DNA of 64,000 nt, from contig JAQYWR010000027.1 in the NCBI GenBank assembly GCA_029379225.1, positions 40,234 through 104,233 on the forward strand, given 5' to 3'. Origin of the DNA: Nostoc sp. S4 (GTDB lineage Bacteria; Cyanobacteriota; Cyanobacteriia; Cyanobacteriales; Nostocaceae). Below, piece after piece: positions 63,197 to 64,000 of the stretch. Position 1 is the first letter of the stretch. Each line of letters opens with the position of its first letter. Position numbers and translations under genes: made by a program. The notes under the pieces were generated by a model, which did not search any database, was not told the DNA's origin, and worked only from the letters and a program-made list of their open reading frames with translations.

Positions 63197-63469
63197 TTAC
63201 TCACCAGCTAGAGCGAAAAAGCCAGGTGGTCTACCACTAGCTGTGGTTACGCCATCTTTCTGAACAATCTGCACTCCAGAAATTTCACTAGCACGGACAG
63301 CAATTTTTTTCTCTGTTTTCCCCTCGCACTTTAGCTCAACTATGTCAGGATTGCCAGAACGCATCGCTGCCAAAATTAGCTGATAGACAGCCTCAGCATC
63401 CTCTGCTGACTTACGTTGTACTGAGATCGGGAAAGCAGTGTTTCTGATGCTTAAGTCGATGGTAAACAT
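63197..63469 (-). CDS. UPF0367 family protein
   Basis: This 90-residue protein has the family pattern: an N-terminal beta-rich half FTIDLSIRNTAFPISVQRKSAEDAEAVYQLI, then AMRSGNPDIVELKCEGKTEKKIAVRASEISGVQI and a glycine-rich tail (RPPGFFALAGE). Homologues (Synechocystis Ssl1972-like) are widespread in cyanobacteria and uncharacterised. It is divergent from psbD with about 450 bp between. Confidence 0.85.
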   Translation of the reverse strand: MFTIDLSIRNTAFPISVQRKSAEDAEAVYQLILAAMRSGNPDIVELKCEGKTEKKIAVRASEISGVQIVQKDGVTTASGRPPGFFALAGE

Positions 63470-63918
63470 TTAGCCTTAATCGAATTTAACTGTAGCACTC
63501 ATTTTAGCGTCAGCTGACTGATTCTAGGGAAAAGGGTATTGAGTGACTGGGGATTGGGTAATAGGGATTATGAGTGTGAGAAAAAGGATGGGGGGACAAG
63601 GGGAAAGACTTGTTGCAATTTGTCTGGTTATCTGGTTATCTCCCATCTCCCTCATCTGGCAGTTGGTGAGCGAAGTCGAACCACATCTCCCTTGTCTTTT
63701 AGTCCTCTGCCCCTAGTCCCCGATCTCTATCTAAAGTTAAATTTTATGACAAATCCCCTAGAAAAATTAGAGATTTGCACTTAATATGATTAAAGGTTAG
63801 TAAAAAATTGTAAACTAAGTTAAGAACTTAGTTAACTTTCTGCATTATGGAAAGCTTCTAAATAGTTATCTATAATACAGATACAACCTGTACTTATAAG
63901 ATTTGGAGATTTGCTCTA
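63470..63918. other. psbD upstream region with dispersed repeats
   Basis: The first 250 bp are G- and then C-rich simple sequence (GGTAATAGGGATTATGAG; CCTCTGCCCCTAGTCCCCGATC) and a dispersed-repeat-like word TTGGTGAGCGAAGTCGAACC (about 63663-63682). The psbD promoter lies near 63871. No extra gene is credible. Confidence 0.5.
63871..63876 (+). promoter_or_regulatory. putative psbD -10 element
   Basis: A consensus TATAAT stands 43 bp upstream of the psbD ATG. No good -35 is apparent 17 bp further upstream (near TGGAAA), which is usual for cyanobacterial light-regulated promoters. A start site near 63883 would give a leader of about 36 nt with GGAG at 63904-63907 as the ribosome-binding site. 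Confidence 0.5.
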
Positions 63919-64000
63919 ATGACCATCGCAGTTGGACGCGCCCCAAGTAGAAGAGGGTGGTTTGACGTAGTAGACGACTGGCTCAAGCGCGATCGCTTTG
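63919..64000 (+). CDS. psbD: photosystem II D2 protein, 5' end (partial)
   Basis: The first 27 codons from the ATG at 63919 begin [20 protein letters not shown] and continue to a lysine/arginine/aspartate end cut by the window edge. This matches the highly conserved D2 N-terminus exactly in pattern. D2 and D1 form the photosystem II reaction centre. psbC usually follows, overlapping psbD, and would lie beyond this window. Confidence 0.95.
   Translation, partial: MTIAVGRAPSRRGWFDVVDDWLKRDRF

Overview
The window reads as chromosomal DNA from a filamentous, Nostocales-like cyanobacterium. The evidence is dense GCGATCGC (HIP1) octamers, long AT-rich intergenic stretches with short tandem repeats of the AATGACT/GTCATTAG type, the start of psbD (photosystem II D2) at the right edge, a cyAbrB regulator, a UPF0367 protein, multi-GAF photoreceptor-like proteins, CHAT/CHASE2/DUF928/DUF1822 proteins and a WD40 STAND protein. 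No tRNA, rRNA or CRISPR array was seen.

Layout. 1-8.7 kb: a 21-bp tandem repeat, then housekeeping genes (pyrR, cbiB, an Rrf2 regulator, cyAbrB, a ClC channel/exchanger with CBS domains, a small zinc-ribbon membrane protein, an ArnT-like glycosyltransferase). 9-13.5 kb: a serine-recombinase homologue lacking its catalytic residues, a 42-bp repeat array, a VOC protein, and a gene graveyard (a hicB/hicA pair whose toxin has a premature TAG, plus TPR, antitoxin-like, Tat-signal-like and unidentified C-terminal remnants). 13.5-23 kb: a PAS/GAF sensor without output domain, a deoxyhypusine-synthase-like homospermidine enzyme, a membrane protein with four GAF domains (three with paired DPCF and CH cysteines), a GCS2-type ligase and a cytochrome P450.

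23-34 kb: a co-directional cassette on the minus strand (sigma-like protein, DUF1822, CHAT-CHASE2, DUF928, small ORF, two-partner-secretion exoprotein, CHAT-TPR protein). It joins a secreted exoprotein to two caspase-like proteins and is one of the best candidates for a poorly described system. 33.8-34.9 kb: a decayed IS4-family transposase (YREK motif visible), itself interrupted by a 198-bp element, abutting a truncated GNAT gene. 35.3-48.2 kb: a fusion of an FAD/NAD(P)-binding oxidoreductase with an ETHE1-type persulfide dioxygenase, followed by a tandemly duplicated AraC regulator / AMIN-TonB receptor / PepSY membrane protein module. A third, dead PepSY copy and a 38-bp junction sequence present three times show how the array grew.

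48.4-64 kb: sfsA, an amino-acid-hydroxylase-like 2OG dioxygenase, a second P450, a HAD phosphatase, a Uma2 nuclease-like protein, a 1586-residue nSTAND protein with fourteen WD40 repeats paired with an upstream P-loop ATPase, an acyltransferase, a YacP-type NYN protein, an EcfA/CbiO-like ATPase, UPF0367 and the first 27 codons of psbD.

All functional names come from motif recognition by eye. No database search was run, so family names, especially for DUF-type proteins, should be read as recognition calls.
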